From: Gaiellasilicea sp039914895
Lineage (GTDB): Bacteria; Actinomycetota; Thermoleophilia; Gaiellales; Gaiellaceae
Length of the DNA: 8,273 bases
Reading direction: 5' to 3'
Assembly: GCA_039914895.1 (NCBI GenBank)
Contig: JBDSOJ010000219.1
Coordinates: 1 to 8,273 of the forward strand
Part shown: positions 1-7,502 of the stretch, piece by piece
How positions within the stretch are numbered: the stretch's first letter is position 1
How the letters are laid out: each line of letters begins with the position of its first letter
Made by a program: the position numbers and the translations under genes
The notes under the pieces: model-generated
Seen by the model: the letters and a program-made list of their open reading frames with translations, nothing else
What the model was told of the DNA's origin: nothing
Database searches by the model: none

Positions 1-1577
<1,577 letters not shown>

Positions 1578-1583
1578 GCGTGA

Positions 1584-3152
1584 TCAGCCCCGGCGCGAGC
1601 GGCCTCGCAGGGAGAGTAGCGTCGCAAGCTCGGGCACCCGGAGCGCGCGGCAGGCGACGAGGTAGGCGATGCCGCCGACAACGAGCGCAGCGCCGAGCGA
1701 GGCGAGCTGAGCGGGGAACGAGCGGCCGAGCGCGTCGTCGAGCACCCACCAGAGGCCGAACGCGACGACGGCCAGCAGCGCAGCCGCCAGCGTGACGAGC
1801 ACGAACGACCTCGTCGTCTCACGCAGCTCGAGCGCTCCGGCCCGGCGTCGCAGCGCCACGAAGAGGAGCACCACGCCGGCGACGTTCGCCAACGAGATCG
1901 CGAGCGGGATTCCCCAGACGCCGACGCGGTAGAGGGCGGCGTAAAGCGCGGTGTTGAGGACGACGACGGCGAGCGCGACGATCGTCGGCACCCAGGGCGA
2001 CTGCAGGCTGAAGAAGCCGCGGTTCAGCATCAGCATCATCCCGTTGAACGTGAGGCCGAGCGAGAACGCGGCGAGGGCTCCCGCGACGATGCGCGTCTGG
2101 TCGGGCTCGAACGCGCCGCGCTCGTAGAGCAGCCGCACGATCGGCTCGGCGAGAACGGCCGAGGCGACAGCGGCGGGAATCAGCAGGAAATTGATCTGGC
2201 GCAGCCCGGTCGAGACGGTGGCGCGGAAGCCGTCCAGATCGCCGCGGGCCGCAAGCCGGGCGAGCGACGGATAGAGGACCGTCGCGACGGCGACCGAGAA
2301 CATCCCCTGGGGCAGCATGTAGACGCGGAAGGCCTTGTCGATCGCGTTCGGAGCGATCGTCGGGTCGAGCAGCTTCGAGGCGAGGACGGTGCCGATGACC
2401 GCGTTGACGTTGATCAGGCCGAGGCCGAGCATCACCGGCCCCATCAGTTTGAAGACCTGCTTGACGGCGGGGTCACGGACGTCAAGCGCGAGCCGGAGCC
2501 GGCCGTCGAGCCCGCGCAGCCACGGCAGCGGCAGCAGCAGCTGGAGTACGGTGCCGGCGACGATCGAGCCGGCGTAGACATAGAGCTTGCCGCTGTCGCT
2601 GTCGGCGCGCGGGACGCCGATGACGAGGCCGACGATGATCGCGAGGTTCCAGAAGACAGGCGTCAGCGCCGGAATCGAGAACTGGTCGTAGCTGTTCAGG
2701 ATCCCGGTGACGATCCCGAAGAGGCCGATCAGGACGACGATCGGAAAGAGGATCTGGGAGAGCGTGACGGCCAGGTCGTCGTACGCGTCCGTCAGCGGCG
2801 GCATCAGCACCGGGGCGGCGAGGACGAACAGCGCCGTCAGCCCGCCGACGATCAGCAGGAAGAGCCAGAAGACGGTCGAGGCGACACGCCAGGCGCGCGC
2901 CCTCTCCCCTTTCTCGAGCAACTCGCTGAAGACCGGGACGAACGCGGACGAGAGGGCGGCGTCGGCGACGAGCGCCCGGATGAGGTTCGGGATCTGGAAG
3001 GCGATCGTGAATGCGTTGATTGGGCCGCGAGCGCCGAAGTAGTTCGCGGCGACGACCTCGCGGACGAGTCCGAGGACGCGCGAGAGCCCCGTGGCGGCCG
3101 AGAAGATGGCTGTCGACCACGCGAGCCTGCGTGCCTGGGCCCGCGTCTCCAC
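1584..3152 (-). CDS. murJ: MurJ/MviN lipid II flippase
   Basis: A 522-residue polytopic membrane protein of the MurJ (MviN) family in the MOP exporter superfamily, which flips lipid II across the cytoplasmic membrane for peptidoglycan synthesis. The length is typical. The sequence is a series of long hydrophobic segments with the family signatures SRVLGLVRE (24-32), IPNLIRALVADAALSSAFVP (54-73), and a segment running from AFRVYMLPQG (274-283) to VLYPSLA (292-298). Arginines 25, 31, 59 and 276 line up by eye with E. coli R18, R24, R52 and R270. The residue matching E. coli D39 is Asn46. The start is a GTG at 3152 with no Shine-Dalgarno sequence and a -10-like TATACT just upstream, so the mRNA may be leaderless. 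It is the first gene of an apparent murJ-lepA operon: the TGA stop is six bases before the lepA ATG, in the same frame. A sugar-lipid exporter of the same superfamily is the only real alternative. Confidence 0.95.
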   Translation of the reverse strand: METRAQARRLAWSTAIFSAATGLSRVLGLVREVVAANYFGARGPINAFTIAFQIPNLIRALVADAALSSAFVPVFSELLEKGERARAWRVASTVFWLFLLIVGGLTALFVLAAPVLMPPLTDAYDDLAVTLSQILFPIVVLIGLFGIVTGILNSYDQFSIPALTPVFWNLAIIVGLVIGVPRADSDSGKLYVYAGSIVAGTVLQLLLPLPWLRGLDGRLRLALDVRDPAVKQVFKLMGPVMLGLGLINVNAVIGTVLASKLLDPTIAPNAIDKAFRVYMLPQGMFSVAVATVLYPSLARLAARGDLDGFRATVSTGLRQINFLLIPAAVASAVLAEPIVRLLYERGAFEPDQTRIVAGALAAFSLGLTFNGMMLMLNRGFFSLQSPWVPTIVALAVVVLNTALYAALYRVGVWGIPLAISLANVAGVVLLFVALRRRAGALELRETTRSFVLVTLAAALLAVVAFGLWWVLDDALGRSFPAQLASLGAALVVGGIAYLVACRALRVPELATLLSLRGRSRRG

Positions 3153-3158
3153 GGAGCC

Positions 3159-3164
3159 GAGTAT
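3159..3164 (-). promoter_or_regulatory. Putative -10 box of murJ promoter (TATACT)
   Basis: On the minus strand TATACT matches the TANNNT -10 pattern of housekeeping sigma factors in high-GC Gram-positives. Its last base is six bases from the G of the murJ GTG, so transcription would begin at or within a base of the start codon. No -35 resembling TTGACA is present; the expected position (about 3182-3187) reads GAATCG and coincides with the -10 box of rpsT. The box is visible; its use is inferred. Confidence 0.5.
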
Positions 3165-3176
3165 AGGAACACGGTC

Positions 3177-3185
3177 TGCTACGAT
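3177..3185 (+). promoter_or_regulatory. Putative extended -10 promoter of rpsT (TGCTACGAT)
   Basis: TGC followed by TACGAT is an extended -10 motif (TGN plus TANNNT). It predicts a start near 3191-3192 and a leader of about 30 bases. There is no TTGACA-like -35; the extended TG would compensate. The -35 position (about 3157-3162) overlaps the murJ -10 box on the other strand, so the two promoters probably exclude each other. Inferred from motif match and position only. Confidence 0.5.
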
Positions 3186-3192
3186 TCCGCGC

Positions 3193-3209
3193 GCCCGCCG
3201 AGTGCGGGC
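3193..3209 (+). other. Short GC hairpin in the rpsT leader
   Basis: GCCCGC (3193-3198) and GCGGGC (3204-3209) can pair as a perfect 6-bp stem with loop CGAGT, followed by CTTTCTT. It sits at the predicted 5' end of the rpsT mRNA and ends 11 bases before the ATG. The stem plus pyrimidine-rich tail looks like a small terminator or attenuator, but it could simply protect the 5' end or take part in S20 feedback control. The tail is not a pure T run, so terminator strength would be low. Confidence 0.4.
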
Positions 3210-3220
3210 CTTTCTTCGAC

Positions 3221-3487
3221 ATGGCGAACATTCAGCAACAGAAAAAGCGCGTCCGGATCTCCGAGCGGCAGCGGGACGAGAACCTCCGCTACCGGTCGAC
3301 CGTGAAGACGCTGACGAAGCGGCTCGAGGCCGCCGTGTCCGAGGGCGACCAGGACAAGGTCGTCACGGAGCACTCCGAGCTGACGCGGATGATCGACAAG
3401 GCCGCTTCGCACGGCGCCCTGCACAAGAACACCGCCGGCCGGAAGAAGTCGCGCGCGGCGCGGCTTGTCGCCGGCGACGCCTCCTAG
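3221..3487 (+). CDS. rpsT: 30S ribosomal protein S20
   Basis: An 88-residue, Lys/Arg-rich protein matching bacterial S20 (bS20), which binds 16S rRNA and helps assemble the body of the small subunit. It opens MANIQQQKKRVR, has the helix region around STVKTLTKRLEAAV (27-40), and ends with the family signature ALHKNTAGRKKSRAAR (66-81). Length is normal for the family. The ATG at 3221 has no Shine-Dalgarno sequence; the 11 preceding bases read CTTTCTTCGAC, which is unusual for a highly expressed ribosomal protein gene and may reflect autoregulation or initiation without SD pairing. It is the only plus-strand gene here, divergent from murJ (68 bases between starts) and convergent with holA, with the stop codons overlapping. 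Confidence 0.97.
   Translation: MANIQQQKKRVRISERQRDENLRYRSTVKTLTKRLEAAVSEGDQDKVVTEHSELTRMIDKAASHGALHKNTAGRKKSRAARLVAGDAS
3484..3487. other. Interlocked convergent stop codons (CTAG)
   Basis: The palindrome CTAG holds the TAG stop of rpsT (plus strand, 3485-3487) and the TAG stop of holA (minus strand, 3484-3486). The two genes have no spacer, and I see no intrinsic terminator hairpin with a T run around the junction on either strand. Transcripts of each gene would therefore run into the other as antisense unless termination is Rho-dependent. Confidence 0.95.
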
Positions 3488-4479
3488 ACGCTGAGGTCGA
3501 TCAGGGCTCGTTGGAGCTCGAGGTCGGGCGTCAGCTTGCTCCCACCCTTGAGCGCGTGATCGAGGGCGGCAAGCCTGACGACCGCGCTTCGCAGCTCTTC
3601 CTCGGAGAAGTTGGCGGCCTGGCCGAACACCTTCTCGACGTAGAACGGGTGCCGTTTCAGCGTCGAGGCAGCGTCGCGGGCGCGCACGCCCTCCGCCGCG
3701 AGGCGCTGGCAGCGGCGCAGGAACGAGAGGTGGTTGCCGAGCGCGCCCGCCAGTCGCGGCGCCGTGTCGCGGCGCGGCCGACCTTCGCGCTCGAAGATCG
3801 TCTCGCTGGCGGCGAGCGTGCGACCCGGGTCGCGCTGCGCCCACGCGTCGGTAAGCGCGAAGGTCGGCGTCTCCGCGACCGCCGCGACGAGCAACTCCAC
3901 CTCACGCTCGCCGATCGGCTCCTCGCCGGCCCAGAGCGCGAGCTTGTCCACCTCATTCGCAAGCTGGTGGAGATCGTCGCCGACGAGCTGGACGAGCGCC
4001 GCGACTGCCTCCTGCTCGGCCCGGACTCCGGCCTGCTTGAAGCGCTCGGTCACCCAGGCGTCGGTCTTCTTCTTCGCGACGTCGAACGCGAGGACGGCGC
4101 CCGTCCTCGCGCACGCCTTGGTCAGCGGCGCGTCCTTCTTCAGTTCCTCGGCGACGAGTGCGAGCACGGTTCCCGGCGCGGGCGAGGCGAGGTACTCCTC
4201 GATGACCTTCACGTCGGCGACCTTCCAGCCGCCCGCGAGCCTGCCCTCGCCGTTGCGCCGCCCGTCGACGCCCTCGACGAGGACGAGCCGCGCATCGCCG
4301 AAGAGGCTGCCCGTATTGCAGAGGGCGGCGGCCGCGGCGCCCGACACCTCCTGGGCGTTGACGAGCTCGGTTGCCTCGGGCTCGAAGTGGCGACGGAGCC
4401 GCGCCAGCGCCAGCTCGATCTTGGGACGGTCGCTGCCGGTGAGCAGGTACACCAGCTCGAGCGCGGGCGAATCGGCCAT
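3484..4479 (-). CDS. holA: DNA polymerase III subunit delta
   Basis: A 331-residue protein of the HolA family, the clamp-loader subunit that opens the beta sliding clamp and loads it on primed DNA. Length is typical. Recognisable stretches are YLLTGSD near the N-terminus (11-17), GSLFGDARLVLVE (57-69), the helical VGDDLHQLANEVDKLALWAG (166-185), FALTDAW (207-213), HPFYVEKVFGQAANFS (277-292) and the C-terminal collar helix with LDHALKGGSKLTPDLELQRAL (306-326). As normal for delta, it has no Walker A ATPase motif. ATG at 4479 is preceded by AGGG seven bases upstream. It is the last gene of the comEA-comEC-holA run, 13 bases after comEC, an order common in bacteria. Confidence 0.95.
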   Translation of the reverse strand: MADSPALELVYLLTGSDRPKIELALARLRRHFEPEATELVNAQEVSGAAAAALCNTGSLFGDARLVLVEGVDGRRNGEGRLAGGWKVADVKVIEEYLASPAPGTVLALVAEELKKDAPLTKACARTGAVLAFDVAKKKTDAWVTERFKQAGVRAEQEAVAALVQLVGDDLHQLANEVDKLALWAGEEPIGEREVELLVAAVAETPTFALTDAWAQRDPGRTLAASETIFEREGRPRRDTAPRLAGALGNHLSFLRRCQRLAAEGVRARDAASTLKRHPFYVEKVFGQAANFSEEELRSAVVRLAALDHALKGGSKLTPDLELQRALIDLSV

Positions 4480-4486
4480 GGCGTCA

Positions 4487-4490
4487 CCCT
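4487..4490 (-). promoter_or_regulatory. Shine-Dalgarno site of holA (AGGG)
   Basis: AGGG lies seven bases upstream of the holA ATG, inside the 13-base gap after the comEC stop. It supports the ATG at 4479 as the start and independent initiation on the shared mRNA. Confidence 0.6.
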
Positions 4491-4492
4491 AC

Positions 4493-6754
4493 TCAACGAT
4501 CCGCGCGAACCGAGATCCGCCGGCCGTCGGTCTCCAGCACGATGCGGCCGTCCTCGTCGGTGCGGTACAGCCGCAGACCGGGGCTGCCGTGAAGCGCCGC
4601 AAGTGTCGACGGTGTCGGGTGCCCGTAGTCGTTGTCGCGACCGCAGGAGATGACCGCGACCGTCGGTCGGAGCTCGCGCAACTCGGCGGCCAGCCCCGAA
4701 TCGGCCGAGCCGTGATGCGCGACCTTCAGGATCTCGACGCGGCGGGAGACGAGCCGCGCGGTGACCTCGGTCTCCGCGTCGGCGGTCAAGAGCGCGTCCA
4801 CCTCGCCGTAGCTCGCGAGGATGACGATCGGAAGCCGGTTCGGATCGTCGCCCGGGGCTCCCGGCCGGTCGGGCCAGAGAATCCGGAGCCGGAGCCGGCC
4901 GAGCCGGAAGCCGTCTCGCGCCCGAGTCTCGATCACCGGGACGCCCTGGTCGGCAGCCTCCGCGAGCGCGGCTCGTTCCCACGGGCCCGACACGGCGAGG
5001 CGCGGGTCGAGGAGCCGGTCGACGGCGAGCCGTTGCACGATCGTCTCGGCGCCACCAACGTGGTCGCGTTGCGGATGAGTGAGCACGAGCGCCGAAAGCC
5101 GCCTCACACCGAGGCCGCGCAGCTGCTGCGCGACCTTCGCCTCCGGAGGCCCCTGGTCGACGAGCACCGCGCCCTCCGGAACCTGCAGCAGGATCGAGTC
5201 GCCTTGGCCAACGTCGAGGAAGGTGATGCGGAGGCCGGTTGGAGGTGGCAGCCTCGCTGCCGGGAGGAGCTGCCAGATGAGCAGCGCCGGCGTCAGCGCC
5301 GCTGCACTCGCCACAGCCAGTGGACGGCGCCATCGAGGCAGACGCCGCAGCACGAGCAGCGCGACGGGCGTGCCCAGCAGCACGCAGACCGCGGCGCCCG
5401 ATCCGACCTGGGCGAAAGGCAGGTTGCCGATCGCGCCCGCGCAGGCCGCGATGTAGGCCGCGATCCAGCCGTTCAGCCAGCCCAACGCGAACGCGGCGGA
5501 CGGCAGCACGGGCTGGATCAGCGAGCCGACGAGGGCCAGGCCGAGCAGCGGGCCGATCGCCAGCGTCACCAGGACGTTCGCGGGCAACGAGTACACCGGG
5601 ACGCTGCCGAACTGGAGCCAGAGGATCGGCGCAGTGGCGGCACCGCAGGCGGTCGAGACGGCGAGCGCATCCCGCAGCCACCCGGCGAGCGGGTAGCCCT
5701 CGAGCGCCGACCGAAGCCGTGGTAGGAGGAGGAAGATCGAGCCGACGGCCGCGAAGGAGAGCTGGAATCCGGGCTCGAGCAGGCTTGCCGGCGTCCACGC
5801 GAGCAGCACCGCCGCTCCGAGCGCGAGGAAGTGCCAGCGGTCGCGCGGCCGCGAGAGGAGCCAGGCGAGCGAGGCGAGGCCGCCCGCCACTCCGGCCCGA
5901 ACAACCGACGGCTGCCAGCCGACTGCGAGCACATAGCCGGCGATCGCTGCGATCGCCGCCACCTCGGCGGCGACGCGCGGGACTCCGAGCAACCACGCCA
6001 GCCCGAGAACGCCAAGCGCCAGAAACGTGATGTTCTGCCCCGACACCGCCAGGAGGTGGTAGAGGCCCGAAGTCTTGAAGTCGTCCTGGAGCTCGTCGGT
6101 AAGCCCCTCGTCCTCACCCAGCACGATCCCGACCAGCACGGCCCGCCGCTCCCCTTCGAGCCCAGGGGCGATCGCGCGCGCGACATGCGCACGGAGGCGA
6201 TCCGAGACGCCGCCGATACCTCCGCGACGGCCGACGACCTGCCAGCCGCGCCCGCGGAGGACGACATGGACGCCGCGGCGAGCAAGCCAGCCACGCTCGT
6301 CGAAGCCGTCCGCCGGCCCGCGAGGGGCGGACACGGTCGCGCGCAAAGCGAGGACGGATCCCTGAGGCGGCGAGCGGCCGACTGGCAACTCGAGCAGGAC
6401 GCGCTCGCTGAGCGAGCGGTCGCCGAAACGGCGCACCTCGGCCGGAACGCGGAGCGCGAACATGGACGCGCGCACCGGTCCGGTCACGACTGCGGTGACC
6501 TCTGCAGATCGGCCGAGCTCGGGCAGCAGGACGCTGCGGTCGAACGCATCGAGGCGGGCGCTGCCCCACCACCACCCCGCGAGAGCGAACACGAGCGCGC
6601 ACGCGGGAAGCCGTGCACGGGGCACCACCGCGGACACGGCGACCACGCCGACCAGCGCCGCTACTACGAGCGCCGGCGCACGAACGGCGTTCGAGACCGC
6701 CAGCCCGAGACACAGCGCACCGACAAGCAGCGTCGGCCAGGAGCGCGCAATCAC
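4493..6754 (-). CDS. comEC: ComEC/Rec2 DNA internalisation channel
   Basis: A 753-residue ComEC/Rec2 protein, the membrane channel that carries single-stranded DNA into the cytoplasm during natural transformation. It has the full three-part layout. The N-terminal membrane segments and soluble DUF4131-like region come first (about 1-200), with WWWGSARLD at 61-69. The competence domain is announced by GLYHLLAVSGQNITF (230-244) and followed by many membrane segments to about 500. The C-terminal metallo-beta-lactamase-like domain carries FLDVGQGDS (512-520), LVDQGP (531-536), HPQRDHVGG (560-568, the HxxxDH metal motif), KVAHHGS (677-683) and YGHPTP (710-715). All metal-ligand positions I can recognise are present, so the domain looks catalytically competent. 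The start is GTG at 6754, overlapping the comEA stop as GTGA, with a good Shine-Dalgarno sequence. Full length and unbroken; possession does not prove the organism is transformable. Confidence 0.97.
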   Translation of the reverse strand: MIARSWPTLLVGALCLGLAVSNAVRAPALVVAALVGVVAVSAVVPRARLPACALVFALAGWWWGSARLDAFDRSVLLPELGRSAEVTAVVTGPVRASMFALRVPAEVRRFGDRSLSERVLLELPVGRSPPQGSVLALRATVSAPRGPADGFDERGWLARRGVHVVLRGRGWQVVGRRGGIGGVSDRLRAHVARAIAPGLEGERRAVLVGIVLGEDEGLTDELQDDFKTSGLYHLLAVSGQNITFLALGVLGLAWLLGVPRVAAEVAAIAAIAGYVLAVGWQPSVVRAGVAGGLASLAWLLSRPRDRWHFLALGAAVLLAWTPASLLEPGFQLSFAAVGSIFLLLPRLRSALEGYPLAGWLRDALAVSTACGAATAPILWLQFGSVPVYSLPANVLVTLAIGPLLGLALVGSLIQPVLPSAAFALGWLNGWIAAYIAACAGAIGNLPFAQVGSGAAVCVLLGTPVALLVLRRLPRWRRPLAVASAAALTPALLIWQLLPAARLPPPTGLRITFLDVGQGDSILLQVPEGAVLVDQGPPEAKVAQQLRGLGVRRLSALVLTHPQRDHVGGAETIVQRLAVDRLLDPRLAVSGPWERAALAEAADQGVPVIETRARDGFRLGRLRLRILWPDRPGAPGDDPNRLPIVILASYGEVDALLTADAETEVTARLVSRRVEILKVAHHGSADSGLAAELRELRPTVAVISCGRDNDYGHPTPSTLAALHGSPGLRLYRTDEDGRIVLETDGRRISVRADR

Positions 6755-7308
6755 GGCGACGCCACCTCTCGAAGCTGCTCCACACGGGCCGGGCCGATAC
6801 CCGAAATCGAATCGAGATCGTCGACCGAGCGAAAGCCGCCGTGCTCGGCGCGGTAGTCGAGGATCTTCTGGGCTGTGACGGGCCCTATGCCCGGCAGCGT
6901 GTCGAGTTCAGCGGCGGTGGCGGAGCTCAGGCTCACGCGCCCGGCAGCCGTCTTCCCCGCCGCGCCGGCGATCCGACTCGGCACGAGCACCTGCATCCCG
7001 TCGGCGAGCGGCGCGGCGAGGTTGATCGCGGCGGTGTCGGCCGGCGCGGTCGCTCCGCCCGCACGGGCGACCGCGTCGGCGACGCGTTTGCCCTCGGTCA
7101 GCCGATAGAGGCCGGGCCGTTTGACGGCGCCGGCGACGTGCACGACCAGCTTCGGCGCAGCGGCCGGCGACTCGACGACGAGCGCCTGCGCCGGCCGTTC
7201 GGCGGCCGCACCCGCACCGGCCAGCGTGCGCCCGGCCACGACGAGCAGCGCGAGCGCGACTGCTGCCAGGACGAGCGCCCGCCGGCGCGACACGGGCAGG
7301 GAGGGCAT
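6751..7308 (-). CDS. comEA: ComEA membrane-anchored DNA receptor (SLBB plus helix-hairpin-helix)
   Basis: A 185-residue ComEA-type protein, which binds incoming double-stranded DNA outside the membrane and hands it to ComEC. It begins with a positively charged tip (SRRR, 7-10) and one hydrophobic segment (about 11-29) that should anchor it with the rest outside. A low-complexity Ala/Pro linker leads to an SLBB domain (about 54-110, VVHVAGAVKRPGLYRL). The C-terminal tandem helix-hairpin-helix DNA-binding domain (about 124-182) has hairpins LPGIGPVTAQKI (138-149) and ISGIGPARVEQL (168-179). The start of the HhH domain reads VSLSSAT instead of the common VNLNTAT. ATG at 7308 is chosen: CAGG lies eight bases upstream, while a second GGAG abuts the ATG too closely to help. 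It shares GTGA with comEC, implying translational coupling. Confidence 0.95.
   Translation of the reverse strand: MPSLPVSRRRALVLAAVALALLVVAGRTLAGAGAAAERPAQALVVESPAAAPKLVVHVAGAVKRPGLYRLTEGKRVADAVARAGGATAPADTAAINLAAPLADGMQVLVPSRIAGAAGKTAAGRVSLSSATAAELDTLPGIGPVTAQKILDYRAEHGGFRSVDDLDSISGIGPARVEQLREVASP
6762..6770 (-). promoter_or_regulatory. Shine-Dalgarno site of comEC (GAGAGGTGG)
   Basis: GAGAGGTGG on the minus strand lies inside the end of comEA, seven bases before the comEC GTG. It is the strongest Shine-Dalgarno match seen at any start in this window and decides the GTG at 6754 as the comEC start. Confidence 0.65.
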
Positions 7309-7330
7309 CTCCGGAGCCTGCCGACGGAAC

Positions 7331-7347
7331 GGTCACAGAGGGTGAAC
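7331..7347. repeat. Inverted repeat at the predicted comEA transcription start
   Basis: On the minus strand GTTCAC and GTGACC flank CCTCT; five of six arm positions are complementary. It overlaps the presumed -10 region and start of the comEA transcript, the usual place for a repressor operator. The arms are short, so chance cannot be excluded. Confidence 0.35.
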
Positions 7348-7371
7348 GCCTTCGCAACGATTGTGTGTCAA
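7343..7371 (-). promoter_or_regulatory. Putative comEA-comEC-holA promoter
   Basis: On the minus strand a perfect -35 hexamer TTGACA (7366-7371) is followed after 17 bases by CGTTCA (7343-7348), a poor -10. A start near 7336 would give a leader of about 28 bases. A strong -35 with a weak -10 and no extended TG suggests either an activator-dependent promoter or a chance -35. The AT-rich patch 7356-7374 is the only one in this 210-base gap, which supports a promoter here. Confidence 0.45.
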
Positions 7372-7377
7372 TTTGCG
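7353..7377. repeat. 25-base imperfect palindrome over the comEA -35 box
   Basis: Read on the plus strand, the left arm is CGCAA (7353-7357), two unpaired bases CG, then ATTG (7360-7363). The loop is TGTGT, and the right arm is CAAT followed directly by TTGCG (7369-7377). Nine base pairs form with one 2-base bulge. The palindrome contains the TTGACA -35 hexamer, so a protein binding it would control access of RNA polymerase to comEA. It could equally act as an RNA hairpin at the end of a read-through leuS transcript. Confidence 0.45.
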
Positions 7378-7393
7378 GAGCTGACGTTCCTGG

Positions 7394-7471
7394 CGCGTCG
7401 CTGCGCGTGCCGGGCCGGAGGGGAGAGGGCGCGAGCCCAGACCCGGAGAGTCCGGTGCGCGCAGCGGCGCG
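7394..7471 (+). ncRNA. Candidate structured RNA: 22-bp stem capped by a GNRA hairpin
   Basis: Bases 7394-7415 pair with 7450-7471 over 22 consecutive positions. Eighteen are Watson-Crick. The other four (7398/7467, 7408/7457, 7409/7456, 7414/7451) are G-T combinations that become G-U wobbles only in plus-strand RNA; in minus-strand RNA they are A-C mismatches. Inside the stem, GGGC (7427-7430) and GCCC (7435-7438) close a GCGA tetraloop of the GNRA class, and CCGG at 7415-7418 can alternatively pair with CCGG at 7443-7446. No open reading frame with family resemblance lies here. I recognise no known RNA family, and I see no clear plus-strand promoter or T-rich terminator. Alternatives are a palindromic DNA repeat element or part of the leuS 3' end. 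Confidence 0.35.
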
Positions 7472-7472
7472 A

Positions 7473-7496
7473 GGGCGCCGGGGCCGGGAGGCGCCC
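7473..7496 (-). terminator. GC-rich hairpin after leuS, possible terminator without T run
   Basis: GGGCGCC and GGCGCCC (7473-7479 and 7490-7496) form a perfect 7-bp stem with a 10-base loop, beginning 22 bases past the leuS stop. It is in the right place to end leuS transcription, but no T run follows on the minus strand, so a Rho-assisted or non-canonical terminator is the most that can be claimed. One base separates it from the longer stem at 7394-7471. Confidence 0.4.
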
Positions 7497-7502
7497 AACC
7501 AG

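Noticed and set aside
3470..3500. Terminator at the rpsT-holA junction
   Set aside because: Only a 4-bp CCTC/GAGG pairing is possible and no T run follows on either strand.
3091..4653. 520-residue plus-strand open frame across rpsT and holA
   Set aside because: It overlaps the real rpsT in another frame, is antisense to holA and to the 3' end of comEC, and shows low-complexity Arg/Glu/Ala composition.
3734..5725. 663-residue plus-strand open frame antisense to holA and comEC
   Set aside because: The opposite strand encodes full-length HolA and the ComEC metallo-beta-lactamase motifs. No start signal or recognisable domain is seen on this strand.
4209..5996. 595-residue minus-strand frame overlapping comEC and holA
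   Set aside because: Same strand but a different frame from comEC; Arg/Ala/Pro-rich shadow with no domain, while the comEC frame is conserved throughout.
5831..6856. 341-residue plus-strand open frame antisense to comEC and comEA
   Set aside because: Arg/Glu/Ala/His-rich with no motif; explained by the complement of comEC and comEA.
7394..7471. The leuS-comEA stem as a signal recognition particle RNA
   Set aside because: The rod shape and GNRA loop suggested it, but the conserved SRP loop sequences (such as AGCAGCC opposite CAGG) are missing on both strands.
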